Shown in pieces: positions 63,867-64,000 of a DNA stretch of 64,000 nucleotides. The notes beneath the pieces were generated by a model, which did no database searches, was not told the origin of the DNA, and saw only the letters and a list, made by a program, of their open reading frames with translations. The DNA is from Desulfosporosinus sp. I2 (GTDB lineage: Bacteria; Bacillota; Desulfitobacteriia; Desulfitobacteriales; Desulfitobacteriaceae), in contig NZ_JYNH01000001.1 in assembly GCF_000960765.1 (NCBI RefSeq), positions 101,638 through 165,637 on the forward strand. The letters run 5' to 3'. The stretch's first letter is position 1. Each line of letters opens with the position of its first letter. A program made the translations under genes and the position numbers.

Positions 63867-64000
63867 CTGGATTCCTCCTGAAAAATCATTTCCCAAGGAG
63901 AATTTTATTGCTTTTTGAATAAAATGGCAAGAAAAAATTATCCATTAATATACATTTATTTGTCGATATAGGTAAAATTGCGATATTTTTTTTATTATAG

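Noticed and set aside
1..64000. tRNA, rRNA genes or CRISPR arrays
   Set aside because: No cloverleaf with a usual T-loop, no rRNA core sequence and no regularly spaced repeats were seen by eye; a tRNA or CRISPR scan could confirm.

Overview
The window looks like chromosomal DNA from an anaerobic, spore-forming, low-to-mid GC Firmicute, most likely a Desulfosporosinus/Desulfitobacterium-type clostridium (inference). Signs of this are a Spo0E-like phosphatase, a CotJC-like ferritin-fold protein, a KapD-type exonuclease, a YerC-HisZ pair with a short-form HisG, a ferredoxin-nitroreductase, oxygen-sensitive radical SAM chemistry, and strong AGGAGG ribosome binding sites. No rRNA, tRNA, CRISPR array or complete insertion sequence was seen.

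Layout. 1-9 kb holds assorted metabolic genes: an MBL-fold fragment, a VanX-CapA fusion, a crotonase, a ferredoxin-nitroreductase, a thioesterase, a Nudix hydrolase, an aminotransferase and a chemotaxis receptor. 9.3-22.9 kb is histidine biosynthesis on the minus strand. yerC-hisZ is separated from hisG-D-C-B-H-A-F-IE by a block with pfkA, a decayed MFS transporter and a FokI-type double-domain adenine methyltransferase that carries a frameshift. A repeat-rich, gene-free stretch also separates hisF from hisIE. 23-25.9 kb is a SAM-riboswitch-controlled metNIQ methionine importer. 26-33 kb holds unknown genes, a glycosyltransferase-like protein, a PAS histidine kinase and an ABC exporter. 33.2-36.1 kb is ferrous iron uptake (feoA and a feoB split into two ORFs) with a convergent DtxR-type regulator. 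36.4-40.9 kb holds yhaM, two WYL regulators, a MITE-like repeat and cotJC. 41.1-50.1 kb is the purine operon purE-B-C-F-M-N-H-D under a guanine riboswitch. 50.2-51 kb is a RodZ-like DNA-binding protein behind a c-di-GMP-I riboswitch.

The most notable system lies at 53.6-62.6 kb. It is a minus-strand operon behind a cobalamin riboswitch and terminator, in the order ThiC paralogue (frameshifted), second ThiC paralogue, second PurF, O-methyltransferase fused to a cysteine-rich DUF2284-like domain, and two B12-binding radical SAM proteins. This matches the anaerobic bza pathway, which builds the benzimidazole lower ligand of vitamin B12 from the purine intermediate AIR. A purF copy takes the place where known bza operons often carry cobT. 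This PurF paralogue differs from the housekeeping PurF (45.7 kb) at conserved PRPP-site residues. The purine operon, which makes AIR, lies about 10 kb away.

Two genes (the methyltransferase and bzaA) are each broken by one extra A in a short A tract. Assembly error, recent mutation and slippage cannot be told apart from sequence alone. Start codons were chosen by Shine-Dalgarno spacing and often lie inside the longest ORF.
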